Assembly: GCA_964619555.1 (NCBI GenBank)
Contig: CAZUDV010000019.1
Location: 1-64,000, forward strand
Reading direction: 5' to 3'
Origin: JAGOPY01 sp964619555
GTDB taxonomy: Bacteria > Bacteroidota > Bacteroidia > Bacteroidales > JAGOPY01
DNA: 64,000 nt
Part shown: in pieces, positions 51,103 through 60,992 of the stretch
How positions within the stretch are numbered: the stretch's first letter is position 1
Layout: every line of letters begins with the position of its first letter
Notes under the pieces: generated by a model
Told to the model about the DNA's origin: nothing
Seen by the model: only the letters and a program-made list of their open reading frames with translations
The model's database searches: none
Translations under genes and position numbers: made by a program

Positions 51103-53865
51103 TCAGAAAGTTATTCGGGCAGACAGGTTGAACCGGCGGCCCAGGCCGAAGAACACGCCGGCGGAAGCCGCATCAAAATTCTGGGTGCTGGAGCTGTAGG
51201 TATCGTTATTCTGGGCATCGGATATGTATTCGGTATCGAGCAGATTCAGGACGGAAGCTCTGAAATCCAGGTTGAACTTTTTGAGGCGCCAGGTATACCC
51301 GGCATTCAGGTCGATCAGTGCATAATCAGGAATTTGCCAGGATTCCCGGGGATTTCCATCGGCATCGAGGTAGGGTGGCTTGTCGGGATTATCCGGCGAA
51401 AGGCTGAGAGGGTCAAATTCCGAATAATTCTTCGTGAAATAAGTCACGGTGCCATTCAGGTACAGGTCGCGGAGGATCTCCCAGCGAATCCCGCCGGAGA
51501 GCTGCACCTGGGCGGCATCACCCACATGAACTCCCTGAGCGTCAAAATAATAGTCGCCGACCAGCTGTTCGTTAACGTATACCCTTGCCGTATCGGCGGA
51601 AGTCCAGATCCAATCCCCGAAGGACACGAGCAGGTTATAGGAAAGGTTTTTCAGCACATCGTGGTTGAACTCTGCTTCGATGCCAATATGACGGGCATCC
51701 ATTCCATTGATATTGACCTGGTAGGTCTGTTCCGTAGCCGGATCCACGAAAGTCGATGTCCGGTCAGCCGGTTTATTCTGCCAGATGGTGGCATAGCCGT
51801 TGACATCCAGTGAAATGTTACTTGCGTAAAGACTGTAGCCCAGTTCAAAGGCCATGACCTTTTCATTTTCAGGATCGGTGAATTCTATATTTTCATAGTA
51901 GAACACATTATTGAACCGGGGGGCTTTGGAAAGATAACCGATATTGGCAAATACATTTGACCGTTCCGAAAGGTTGTAATTCACACCCCCTTTAACCGTG
52001 AAACCCGGAAACCATTTCCAGGGTGTCTGGTTATCCTGCAGGCCTTTCGAATCGCGCGTATAGGTATTGCCCTGGTAAGTGATGGTATCATTGAAGCCGA
52101 TCAGCAGGGTGGTATCTCCCTCTTCCAGTTCTTTTTTGATGAAATAATCGATTCTCTTGTACCCGCTGCCGGACGCTGATAAATTGAGAAATACCGACCA
52201 GTTGCCCTGTCGCCATTTCAGCAATCCGAACATTCCTCCCCATCTGACAAGTCCCACGTCGTGATAACGGATAACATCCTTTTCTTCCTTTACAATATCG
52301 TCGGTGTTCTGATTCACATTATCCAGGTAATAATCCCCGCCCAGGAGGTCATGAACAATCATATAATGTTCCCCTTTGTAGGATCTCAGGTCCATTCCCC
52401 CGGAAAACTCCCAGAGTTCATTGATCTTGTAATTCACGGTTGAAAGCCAGCCATACCAGTAATGGTCATTCACGCTGCTTCGCAGGATGCCCCGCGACCT
52501 CTTGTCTTCGGAATAATAATTCAGGTCATAAATGCTCTGAAAATCAATCTGGCCGTTTGAATCCAGCGGGAAGGTCGAACTCCCCGGGGTGCCGTATTTA
52601 TCTGACTTGGCTGTTCCGGTGCCTCCGCCTTTTCCGAGCGAAACATAAAAGATATTGGACCAATAGGTCTTTTCATTGATATTCCAGAAATCCCTAAGGC
52701 TAATCAAGGGTTTGTGGTAGTAATTCATCCGTTCGGATAGCGGTTCCCTGTCTTCTCCGACCCGCTGCAAATAGCCCCAGTTCTCATTGAATTTCAACCC
52801 TTTGGAAGGCGGCAAGCCGGTTGTATCGACACCTTTTTCTGCGGCATAATCCTTGTCGAAAGTAGCTATGGATTTTTTGTAAGCCCGTTGTCCGTGCTTC
52901 TGGGGAGCCCCCATGGCCGACAAACTGATCAGGTGTTTGCCAATCTTTTTATCTATCCGGGCGAAGTAGAACCACCCTTCCGTCCATGTTTCATCCACCC
53001 AGCCATTGCCTCTTTTGTAGGAGCCTGCCAGGGTTACGCCCCAGCCGTGCTTCATCTGGCCGCTGTTCCAGCCGATAGAGGAACGCAGGAATGCGTCGCT
53101 GCCATATTCCTGTTTAAATGAGAACCTGGCTTTGTCTTCGATACTTTGAGTAAGTATGTTCACCGTACCTCCGACTGAAGGGATAACCAGCTTGGAAGCA
53201 CCGAGGCCTCTCTGGACCTGGATGTTCCGGGTAACGGCATCCAGACCGAACCAGTTCGACCAGTACACCCATCCGTTTTCCATATCGTTCACCGGAATGC
53301 CATCGACCATGACCGCCACATTTCGCTGGTTAAAACCCCGGATATTGATGCGCGAATCCCCGTCGCCGCCTCCCTGCTGGGTGGCATACACGCCGGGGGT
53401 CTTGTTGAGCAGCAATGGAATATCCTGGGAAGCCAGTTGTTCTTCGATCTTTTTCGGTGGTATGGATGTGAAGGCTACCGGCGTCTCGCGAGTCCGGGCG
53501 ATATCCGCCACGACCTCCACTTCCGACAGCGTGACATTTTTCAGTTTCACATCCAGTTTGGTAAAGGCTGACTGAATGTTAAGCGGTATGGTCTGACTCA
53601 CAAACCCTACATAAGAAACCTGCAGATCATATTTCCCATAAGGAAGCTCCAGCATATAGGCCCCTTCGATATCCGTAACGGTGCCTTTGGCAATTGCATA
53701 AAGGATATTGACACCGATAAGGGGTTCACCGGTTCCGGAATCGGTAACTGTACCCTTGACCGTGCCGGTCTGGGCATTTAGGCACAGGGGCAGCATGAAA
53801 CCCATGACCAGCCCCAAAACCTTTACATCGTGCCAAAACCTTTCGGGGAAAACGGATGAATTCAT
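51103..53865 (-). CDS. TonB-dependent receptor with CarboxypepD_reg-like N-terminus
   Basis: 920 residues: signal (G-F-M-L-P-L-C-L-N-A-Q), a carboxypeptidase-regulatory-like β-domain (G-T-V-K-G-T-V-T-D-S-G-T-G-E-P-L), plug domain with I-N-I-R-G-F-N-Q-R-N-V-A-V-M-V-D-G near 150, and a C-terminal 22-strand barrel ending N-L-S-A-R-I-T-F. No SusD is nearby, so it is not a SusCD pair. It starts 13 bp after the lamin-tail gene and ends 72 bp before the PLD gene. Imports an unknown substrate across the outer membrane. Confidence 0.93.
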   Translation of the reverse strand: MNSSVFPERFWHDVKVLGLVMGFMLPLCLNAQTGTVKGTVTDSGTGEPLIGVNILYAIAKGTVTDIEGAYMLELPYGKYDLQVSYVGFVSQTIPLNIQSAFTKLDVKLKNVTLSEVEVVADIARTRETPVAFTSIPPKKIEEQLASQDIPLLLNKTPGVYATQQGGGDGDSRINIRGFNQRNVAVMVDGIPVNDMENGWVYWSNWFGLDAVTRNIQVQRGLGASKLVIPSVGGTVNILTQSIEDKARFSFKQEYGSDAFLRSSIGWNSGQMKHGWGVTLAGSYKRGNGWVDETWTEGWFYFARIDKKIGKHLISLSAMGAPQKHGQRAYKKSIATFDKDYAAEKGVDTTGLPPSKGLKFNENWGYLQRVGEDREPLSERMNYYHKPLISLRDFWNINEKTYWSNIFYVSLGKGGGTGTAKSDKYGTPGSSTFPLDSNGQIDFQSIYDLNYYSEDKRSRGILRSSVNDHYWYGWLSTVNYKINELWEFSGGMDLRSYKGEHYMIVHDLLGGDYYLDNVNQNTDDIVKEEKDVIRYHDVGLVRWGGMFGLLKWRQGNWSVFLNLSASGSGYKRIDYFIKKELEEGDTTLLIGFNDTITYQGNTYTRDSKGLQDNQTPWKWFPGFTVKGGVNYNLSERSNVFANIGYLSKAPRFNNVFYYENIEFTDPENEKVMAFELGYSLYASNISLDVNGYATIWQNKPADRTSTFVDPATEQTYQVNINGMDARHIGIEAEFNHDVLKNLSYNLLVSFGDWIWTSADTARVYVNEQLVGDYYFDAQGVHVGDAAQVQLSGGIRWEILRDLYLNGTVTYFTKNYSEFDPLSLSPDNPDKPPYLDADGNPRESWQIPDYALIDLNAGYTWRLKKFNLDFRASVLNLLDTEYISDAQNNDTYSSSTQNFDAASAGVFFGLGRRFNLSARITF

Positions 53866-53878
53866 CTTTAATGGATTA

Positions 53879-54865
53879 TCAGTTCACCAATAATTTACGG
53901 GTGACGGAATTCTGTTCCTTGTCGGAGATCCGAAGCAGGTAAATCCCCTTATTCAGGTCTCCGGGGAGGAGAAATGTTGCCTGATGGTCATTCTGATGGT
54001 TTCTTTTCAGCAAGTGTCCATCAGCACTGAACAATTCGATCCCAGACATCTCAAATTCAGAGCTGACAAGAATTTCATCTCCTGTTACCGGATTGGGATA
54101 GATCCTGACCTGTAACCGGGCACTGCTCTCAGGAACTGTCAGATACTGGCAGTCACAGTGATGGAAACCCAGGCTGTCAAAGGCATTGGCCGGAAGAGAA
54201 TCGTATTGCTCGAGCGCATAGAAGCTATTCGTTCCATATGCATTCATCACATCCCGATCTATACCTTTTTTGATGGAATGTTTCCTTTTAAGGGTTTGAT
54301 TCAGGGTGAGATAATTGCCCTGCCCGTCAGCATAGGGAGGTGTGTCGTCCCAGCCGCAAAGCTGATTGGGAAATCCGGCCAAAGCAGGTTTCACGCCAAT
54401 TTCACCGAGGATGTCAATATCGACCCATGAACCGGAGATTTTCCTTTGCAGGGATACGGCATCATCTCCATTCCAGAAGACGACCCGGCAACCTGCAGTA
54501 CCCGCATCGTAGTCAGCCGGGGCCAGGTAATTGGCTTTTGCCCGGAGACCCGGGAAAATCATGGTATCCTGTCCGGGAAAATTGGTATCCTGTATCATGA
54601 CGATGACCTGGTAGGCAGGGATACTACCATCCAGGGGGAGCACATAACGAATATCCAGGTCAGCCGCTTCGTCACCGTTAGACCACCGGATAAGCCGGTA
54701 GTTACCGGTAAGGGTAATTTCCTGCGGGGTCGGGTTATAAATTTCAAGAGCTTTATTATTGCTCCAGCCTTCCACATATTCCGAAATGAACAGGTCCGAG
54801 CAGTCCTGCCCTGTGACCCCTATGGTGAAAGCCAGTAATGACAGGGAAAGTAAAAGTTTCTTCAT
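53879..54865 (-). CDS. Lamin-tail-domain secreted protein with T9SS tail
   Basis: 328 residues, first gene of the operon. Signal peptide at 1-19, lamin-tail domain D-L-F-I-S-E-Y-V-E-G-W-S-N-N-K-A-L-E-I-Y-N-P near residue 24, a conserved middle part with C-G-W-D-D, and a T9SS type A domain (I-Y-P-N-P-V start, R-K-L-L-V-N end). In Bacteroidota such LTDs accompany secreted nucleases and phosphoesterases. Its N-terminus M-K-K-L-L-L-S-L-S repeats that of the PLD protein. Confidence 0.86.
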   Translation of the reverse strand: MKKLLLSLSLLAFTIGVTGQDCSDLFISEYVEGWSNNKALEIYNPTPQEITLTGNYRLIRWSNGDEAADLDIRYVLPLDGSIPAYQVIVMIQDTNFPGQDTMIFPGLRAKANYLAPADYDAGTAGCRVVFWNGDDAVSLQRKISGSWVDIDILGEIGVKPALAGFPNQLCGWDDTPPYADGQGNYLTLNQTLKRKHSIKKGIDRDVMNAYGTNSFYALEQYDSLPANAFDSLGFHHCDCQYLTVPESSARLQVRIYPNPVTGDEILVSSEFEMSGIELFSADGHLLKRNHQNDHQATFLLPGDLNKGIYLLRISDKEQNSVTRKLLVN

Positions 54866-54892
54866 ATATTTTTATTTAAGTTACGTTCAAGG

Positions 54893-54900
54893 CAAAAATA
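54893..54900 (-). promoter_or_regulatory. -7 element of the LTD-TonB-PLD operon
   Basis: TATTTTTG on the minus strand, 27 bp before the LTD ATG. No clear -33 TTG at 19 to 21 bp. Confidence 0.5.
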
Positions 54901-55006
54901 ACATTCTTAGGCGACATTTTCATGGTTTGTTATTATCTTATCATTAATCGGAAAATCTGTAAAAAATACCCGGTGCGGATTGAAAAAATTTGGCAAGAAG
55001 GTAGTG

Positions 55007-58000
55007 CTACAACTCTATCCCCTTCATAACCCTGATAGCGGCCGCAACGGAGCTGATATTCCGGAAAGTCAGTGAGAGCCGGCTCTCGGTTTCCTTCATT
55101 CTGCAAGTAGCCGGATTTTTCTGAACATAGCCCAGGATAGCAGAAAAGGCACCGGACTGGTAATATTCCGATTCCGGGTTGCTGATAAAATAGCCGATCA
55201 GCCGCTCATTCTTCAGTACAATCTTTTCAAAACCTACCTTTTTGGCCAGCCAGCGAAGGCGGATGGTATCGATAAGTTCGGTCGTTTGCTTTGGAACCGG
55301 GCCGAAACGGTCCGTCAGCTTATGCTGGAACCTCTGCAGATTGTCCTCGCTTTCAATACTGTCAAGCTCTTTATAGACGATCAGCCGCTCGGTGGTATTG
55401 GATATGTAATCACCCGGGATCAGGATCTCCAGATCTGTTTCGATCTGGCAGTCCTTGACATAATCCTGCGACCGTTCTTCATGGAAAAGTTCTTTGAATT
55501 CGGTTTCCTTCAGTTCCTGAATTGCCTCATCGAGGATTTTATGATACATTTCGAACCCGATATCGGAGATAAAGCCGCTTTGTTCCGCTCCCAGTATATT
55601 GCCGGCGCCACGGATGTCCAGGTCACGCATGGCGATGTTGAACCCACTTCCCAAATCCGAGAATTCTTCAATTGCTTTCAGCCTTTTCCGGGCTTCCTGT
55701 GTCAGCATGGATACCGGAGGCGCCAGAAGGTAGCAGAAGGCTTTTTTATTGGAGCGGCCCACCCTGCCCCTAAGCTGGTGCAGATCACTGAGGCCGAAGT
55801 GTTGGGCATCATTGATAATGATCGTGTTGGCGTTGGGTATGTCGAGGCCCGATTCGATAATCGCCGTTGACAGGAGAACATCATAAACCCCGTCGATGAA
55901 ATCGAGCATGACATTTTCCAGGTGTTCGCCGTCCATTTGTCCGTGTGCCACGCCAATGGTTATGTTCGGGATAAATTTCCGGATCATCTGCTCCACTTCA
56001 TGAATGTTCTGAATGCGGTTGTGGACAAAGAACACCTGCCCACCCCTGTTCACCTCATAAAGGATAGCCTCCCGGATGACCTCTTCCCCGAATACCCGAA
56101 GTTCGGTCTGGATCGGGTACCGGTTGGGCGGCGGTGTATTGATGATGGACAGGTCGCGTGCCCCCATGAGCGAAAATTGCAGGGTCCGGGGAATTGGCGT
56201 GGCCGTCAGGGTAAGCGTATCGACATTGACCTTGATCCGTTTCAGTTTCTCCTTTGCCCCTACCCCGAATTTCTGCTCCTCATCAATGATCAGCAATCCC
56301 AGGTCTTTAAATTTCACATCCTGGCTGATCAGACGATGGGTGCCGATTAGGATGTCAAGAGTCCCTTCCGCAAGCTTTTTCAGCGTTTCCCTTTGTTTCT
56401 TGGTGCTCTTGAAGCGGTTCAGGTAATCCACCGTGCAGGGAAAATCCCTTAACCTTTCGCTGAAAGTCTTATAGTGCTGCAATGCCAGGATGGTCGTTGG
56501 AACCAGTACAGCCACCTGCTTGCTGTCGGACACGGCCTTGAATGCGGCACGAATGGCAATCTCAGTCTTGCCGAAGCCCACATCCCCGCAGATCAGCCTG
56601 TCCATGGGCCAGGACCTTTCCATGTCAGTCTTGACATCCGTCGTGGATTTTTCCTGGTCGGGCGTATCTTCATAAATAAACGATGCTTCCAGTTCTGTTT
56701 GCAGGTAAGTATCGGGAGTAAAACCGAATCCTTCGGAGCTTTTCCTTTTCGCATACAACTCGATGAGCTCTTTCGCAATATCCTTGACCCGGTTTTTAGT
56801 CTTGTTCTTCAGCCGGTTCCAGGCACCGGACCCAAGACGGTCCATGCGGGGCTCAGCACCGTCTTTTCCTACATATTTGGCTATCCTGTGAAGGGAATGA
56901 ATGCTGACATACAACAGGTCGTTGTTCTGGTAGATGATGCGCACGGCTTCCTGCTGGCGGCCATTCACATCGATCTTTTCCAATCCGTCGAACCGGCCGA
57001 TCCCATGGTCTATGTGCGTTACGTAATCCCCCGGATTCAGGTGATATAATTCTTTCAGGGTAATGGCTTCACGGCTGCTGTAACTGTCTTTAAGGTGAAA
57101 TTTATGGTAACGCTCAAATATCTGGTGATCAGTATATAAAGCCAGTTTTAGCTGGTTGTCGATGAATCCTTCATGCAGGGAAATATTCAAAGTGGAAAAG
57201 TCAAATTCTTCTGTTTGCTTGCGGCTGGTTTTCAAATCCTCGAATATGGTATAGATCCGTTCGATCTGGCGTGGATTTTCGGACAAAATGAAATTGCTGA
57301 TACCGTTCCTGGTGTTTTCGGCCAGGTTAAGGACCAGGAGGTCGAAATTCTTATTGAACGACGGCTGGGGTACCGCGTCAAAGGCAAGATTAAGCCCCGG
57401 TTCCAGCATGGGCCTGATGCCTGACTCAGCCAGGGCATGCTGCAAGATCTGCCGGAGAAACTCATCCTGATCCAAAAAATGTTCCGTGAGTTTCTGAGGA
57501 TAAAGCCCGGTTTTATCCGATCCGGTAAGCTTCTCCACCTTTTCACGCTGGGCGCGGATATGCTCCAGTGAAACTTCCAGGTTAGCCGCCCATACCATGG
57601 TCCCCGGCGGAAGAAATGCCAGGAACGATTCAAGGGATTCCATTTCCAGCCGTTCCGATAAATCGGGCAAAATGGTGATCCTGTCCATTTTATCCATAGA
57701 CAACTGTGTGGCCGGATCAAATGACCGTATAGACTCCAGTTCTTCTCCAAAGAATTCCAGCCGGAACGGGTGGTCATTTGCAAAGGAAAATACATCGATG
57801 ATACCTCCGCGGATAGAGAACTGTCCGGGTTCATAGACAAAATCCTCCCGGTCGAAACCGTATTCCACCAGGACATCAGCGATGAAATCCAGGGATACTT
57901 TCTCCCCTACCTGGAGCTTGAGGGTGTTTTTTGTAAGGACTTTCTTCCGTACGACTTTTTCCGCCAATGCTTCCGCATAGGTTACAATGATGAGCTTTTT

Positions 58001-58372
58001 CTGGGAGGTCACCAGCCGGCTCATGACTTCCGACCGCATCAGCACATGGGTCCGGTCAGGCTTATCGAATTCAAAATGACGTTTATATACAGTCGGGAAG
58101 AAGAGCGTATTCTTCTTCTCGTAAGGTTCCGATCTTTCCCGGAAGATGGTTTCCAGATCGTTGTAAAAGTACGCGGCTGATTCGGCATCGTTGAGGATGA
58201 CGATATGATGCCGCTGGAGATGTTGGAAAACGGCTGCCAGGATCAGGGCATGAGAAGACCCTGCCAGTCCCCTGAGGAAAATCCTGGGGAAGGCTTGTTC
58301 CTTGAGCACACCGGCCATTTGCACCACCTGGTGTGATGCGGCGTACAATTTGATCAGTTCCTCTGTTTTCAA
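55007..58372 (-). CDS. mfd: Transcription-repair coupling factor
   Basis: Removes stalled RNA polymerase and recruits UvrA. 1121 residues: UvrB-like N-terminal domains, an RNAP-interaction domain (L-N-P-G-D-Y-V-T-H-I-D-H-G-I-G-R-F), RecG-like helicase domains with Walker A C-G-D-V-G-F-G-K-T-E and D-E-E-Q-K-F-G, G-R-V-G-R, and a C-terminal TRCF domain. Complete. Divergent from an aspartate kinase gene, with overlapping promoters. Confidence 0.96.
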   Translation of the reverse strand: MKTEELIKLYAASHQVVQMAGVLKEQAFPRIFLRGLAGSSHALILAAVFQHLQRHHIVILNDAESAAYFYNDLETIFRERSEPYEKKNTLFFPTVYKRHFEFDKPDRTHVLMRSEVMSRLVTSQKKLIIVTYAEALAEKVVRKKVLTKNTLKLQVGEKVSLDFIADVLVEYGFDREDFVYEPGQFSIRGGIIDVFSFANDHPFRLEFFGEELESIRSFDPATQLSMDKMDRITILPDLSERLEMESLESFLAFLPPGTMVWAANLEVSLEHIRAQREKVEKLTGSDKTGLYPQKLTEHFLDQDEFLRQILQHALAESGIRPMLEPGLNLAFDAVPQPSFNKNFDLLVLNLAENTRNGISNFILSENPRQIERIYTIFEDLKTSRKQTEEFDFSTLNISLHEGFIDNQLKLALYTDHQIFERYHKFHLKDSYSSREAITLKELYHLNPGDYVTHIDHGIGRFDGLEKIDVNGRQQEAVRIIYQNNDLLYVSIHSLHRIAKYVGKDGAEPRMDRLGSGAWNRLKNKTKNRVKDIAKELIELYAKRKSSEGFGFTPDTYLQTELEASFIYEDTPDQEKSTTDVKTDMERSWPMDRLICGDVGFGKTEIAIRAAFKAVSDSKQVAVLVPTTILALQHYKTFSERLRDFPCTVDYLNRFKSTKKQRETLKKLAEGTLDILIGTHRLISQDVKFKDLGLLIIDEEQKFGVGAKEKLKRIKVNVDTLTLTATPIPRTLQFSLMGARDLSIINTPPPNRYPIQTELRVFGEEVIREAILYEVNRGGQVFFVHNRIQNIHEVEQMIRKFIPNITIGVAHGQMDGEHLENVMLDFIDGVYDVLLSTAIIESGLDIPNANTIIINDAQHFGLSDLHQLRGRVGRSNKKAFCYLLAPPVSMLTQEARKRLKAIEEFSDLGSGFNIAMRDLDIRGAGNILGAEQSGFISDIGFEMYHKILDEAIQELKETEFKELFHEERSQDYVKDCQIETDLEILIPGDYISNTTERLIVYKELDSIESEDNLQRFQHKLTDRFGPVPKQTTELIDTIRLRWLAKKVGFEKIVLKNERLIGYFISNPESEYYQSGAFSAILGYVQKNPATCRMKETESRLSLTFRNISSVAAAIRVMKGIEL

Positions 58373-58396
58373 ATCCTGAATCGCCCGAATGGTCGT

Positions 58397-58413
58397 GCAA
58401 AAGTATTATTTTT
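58397..58413. promoter_or_regulatory. Overlapping divergent -7 elements of mfd and aspartate kinase
   Basis: On the minus strand TACTTTTG (58404-58397) serves mfd; on the plus strand TATTTTTG (58406-58413) serves the kinase gene, 1 bp apart. Two polymerases could not occupy both at once. Confidence 0.55.
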
Positions 58414-58439
58414 GCCCGGAGCATTGACAACACCAACTG

Positions 58440-59711
58440 ATGAAAGTATTCAAATTCGGAGGCGGCATCCTTCATTCGGCGGAAGAGATCAGCAAAATGC
58501 CGGGAATTATCAGGATGTTTCCTTCTGAACCACTGGTCATCGTCGTATCTGCCTTCGGCAAGACTACCAATTCCCTGGAAAAGCTGATCGATTCGGTTTT
58601 TTACCGGAAAACCGGCAGGGATGATATTCTCCATGAAATATTTGACTATCATGAAGATATAATCTTCCACCTGTTCGGTGACAAAGGGGACCCGGTCAGG
58701 CGTGATTTTCATGAGTTTACCACCGGTATGGTCAATGAATGTCAGATAGATGAAAACACGGATTATGCAGAATTTTACGACCGGATCATCTGTTACGGAG
58801 AATTGATGTCAAGCATCATCGTCCATCATTACCTGGATGACAATCATATTGAAAACCAATGGCTTGATGTCAGAAAAATCATCAGGACCGACTCTGCATT
58901 CAGGGATGCCTCCGTGAACTGGGAAGACAGCGCAGCCCTTGCAGAGTTACTGATCCGGCCCTTAATGCAGACAGGCACGGAGCATCAGCCGATAGTCCTG
59001 ACACAGGGATTCATCGGTTCGGATGAAACCGGCAGGCCGACATCCCTGGGCCGTGAAGGGTCTGACTACAGCGCTTCAATTTTTGCAAACCTTTTAAATG
59101 CAGAGGAAGTCATCATCTGGAAAGATGTTCCCGGAATCCTGAACGCTGATCCGAAGTATTTCAGGCAGACCATCAAACTGGATGAGATATCCTATGCGGA
59201 AGCAACGGAGCTGGCCTATTACGGCGCCAAGGTCATTCACCATAAAACCGTTAAACCATTACAGAACAAGCAGATACCTCTCCAGGTCCGGTCTTACCTG
59301 AATCCGGAAGAACCCGGCACCCTGATCCATGCCGGAGCCACTTCCGATCATTTCATTCCTTCCTTCATCTTTAAATTTGACCAGGTTTTGATTTCGGCTT
59401 CCAACAAGGACCTTTCCTTTGTGAACGAGATAATGTTTTCAGAAGTTTTCAGCCTGTTGTCGAAGTATTCCGTTCACATGAACATTTTACAGAACTCGGC
59501 GCTGACGCTGACTTTATGCATTGATCGCAATGATCATTTACAGGAACTGGTCCGTGAGTTGCAGGTTACTTATAATGTCAGGTATAACGAGCAACTGGAA
59601 TTGATCACTATCCGGCACTATAATGAGCGCGCCGCCGGTCATGTGCTCCAGGGGAAAGTGGTGTTACTGGAGCAGCAAAACAGAACCGTGGTACAATATG
59701 TTGTCCGGTAG
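58440..59711 (+). CDS. lysC: Aspartate kinase, monofunctional
   Basis: Phosphorylates aspartate at the entry to lysine, threonine and methionine synthesis. 423 residues: N-terminal K-F-G-G-G-I-L (KFGG as in the family, the following Thr-Ser-Val replaced by Gly-Ile-Leu), then G-R-E-G-S-D-Y-S-A near 208 and a region K-D-V-P-G-I-L-N-A-D-P. The last ~120 residues hold ACT-like regulatory sequence. No homoserine dehydrogenase fused. The gene symbol denotes type, not isoform. Confidence 0.9.
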   Translation: MKVFKFGGGILHSAEEISKMPGIIRMFPSEPLVIVVSAFGKTTNSLEKLIDSVFYRKTGRDDILHEIFDYHEDIIFHLFGDKGDPVRRDFHEFTTGMVNECQIDENTDYAEFYDRIICYGELMSSIIVHHYLDDNHIENQWLDVRKIIRTDSAFRDASVNWEDSAALAELLIRPLMQTGTEHQPIVLTQGFIGSDETGRPTSLGREGSDYSASIFANLLNAEEVIIWKDVPGILNADPKYFRQTIKLDEISYAEATELAYYGAKVIHHKTVKPLQNKQIPLQVRSYLNPEEPGTLIHAGATSDHFIPSFIFKFDQVLISASNKDLSFVNEIMFSEVFSLLSKYSVHMNILQNSALTLTLCIDRNDHLQELVRELQVTYNVRYNEQLELITIRHYNERAAGHVLQGKVVLLEQQNRTVVQYVVR

Positions 59712-59731
59712 GTAAATCCGGCAAATCTTTC

Positions 59732-59739
59732 TATTTTTG
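59732..59739 (+). promoter_or_regulatory. -7 element of the phosphofructokinase gene
   Basis: TATTTTTG, 29 bp before the ATG. Confidence 0.5.
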
Positions 59740-59768
59740 CACCCACAAAATACCAAAAGTAAATCATT

Positions 59769-60992
59769 ATGAAAGAAGCTATTGCCATCCTGGCCGGAGG
59801 CGGACCGGCACCCGGAATCAACACTGTCATCGGAACCATTGCCAAGGTGTTCCTGAAAGACGGTTTCCGAGTGATCGGGATCCATGAAGGTTATAAAACG
59901 ATCTTTACAGATAATGTAAAAATGCAGGATTTTGATTTCGAACTGGCGGATAAGATCAAGGATCAGGGAGGTTCGGCATTGGTTATGAGCCGGTATAAGC
60001 CGAAGGACCATGAATTCAATGATCATTTCTTCGTTCAGAATAATGTCAAACTGCTGGTAACGATTGGAGGTGATGATACGGCTTCAACGGCAAACAGGAT
60101 AACCCATTACCTGGTTACCCATGATGTGCCCCTGAAAAACATCCATGTCCCGAAGACGATCGACAATGACCTGCCATTGCCGGAAGGGCAGCCAACTTTC
60201 GGCTACCAGTCGGCCAAGGAAGAGGGGGTCCGTATAGCCAGGACCATTTATGAGGACGCCAGGACCAGCGGTAACTGGTTCATAATCTCGGCCATGGGAA
60301 GGGAAGCCGGGCATCTGGCATTCGGAATCGGCGGGGCCTGCCATCTCCCGATGATCATCATCCCGGAAATGTTCAACAAAGTTGATGTTTCCTTCGACCG
60401 CATTACCCGAATGATCATTTCTTCCATCATCAAGAGAAGGATCCTGGGAATCAATTATGGCGCTGCCATTGTCAGCGAAGGGGTTTTTCATTTCATGACC
60501 GACGAAGAGATCGAATCCACCGATATCAGTTTTACCTATGACGATCATGGCCACCCGGAACTTGGCAACGTCAGCAAAGCCCACATCTTCAATTTGTTAC
60601 TTCAAAGAAAATTGAAGGAACTGAACATTTCCGTGAAAAGCCGTCCTGAAGAACTGGGTTATGAGCTTCGGTGTGTGAGTCCAAGTGGTTTTGACCTGAT
60701 GTACTGCTCTTTGCTGGGGCTCGGGGTGAAAAAGCTGTACGACCAGGGTTATTCGGGCTGTATGGTGACTTCGGCGCCGAATGGCGACATATCGCCCTTG
60801 TTCCTGAAAGATGTCACCGATGATAAAGGCAAAGTGATGCCTCGGCTGGTTAACATCAACTCACAAAAAGCCAGGCTCGTTTACGATTATAATATGCAAT
60901 TCATTGGCCCTGAGGATTATGAACAGGCCCGGCAGTATGTTCCTGATCCGGAGCATTACGATTTCTTAAAAATCCTCAAATGGGAGGATTAA
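59769..60992 (+). CDS. pfp: 6-phosphofructokinase, probably pyrophosphate-dependent
   Basis: Phosphorylates fructose 6-phosphate. 407 residues, larger than the 320-residue ATP enzyme. Two positions decide the donor: Asp103 in G-G-D-D-T (Gly in ATP enzymes) and Lys129 in P-K-T-I-D-N-D (Gly in ATP enzymes); both are the pyrophosphate-type residues. The catalytic T-I-D-N-D is present, followed by substrate-binding M-G-R-E-A-G-H. The reaction would then be reversible and save ATP. The end overlaps the convergent gene by 4 bp. Confidence 0.87.
   Translation: MKEAIAILAGGGPAPGINTVIGTIAKVFLKDGFRVIGIHEGYKTIFTDNVKMQDFDFELADKIKDQGGSALVMSRYKPKDHEFNDHFFVQNNVKLLVTIGGDDTASTANRITHYLVTHDVPLKNIHVPKTIDNDLPLPEGQPTFGYQSAKEEGVRIARTIYEDARTSGNWFIISAMGREAGHLAFGIGGACHLPMIIIPEMFNKVDVSFDRITRMIISSIIKRRILGINYGAAIVSEGVFHFMTDEEIESTDISFTYDDHGHPELGNVSKAHIFNLLLQRKLKELNISVKSRPEELGYELRCVSPSGFDLMYCSLLGLGVKKLYDQGYSGCMVTSAPNGDISPLFLKDVTDDKGKVMPRLVNINSQKARLVYDYNMQFIGPEDYEQARQYVPDPEHYDFLKILKWED

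Noticed and set aside
51103..53865. SusC of a polysaccharide utilisation locus
   Set aside because: No SusD-like lipoprotein or glycoside hydrolase is nearby; the neighbours are LTD and PLD proteins.
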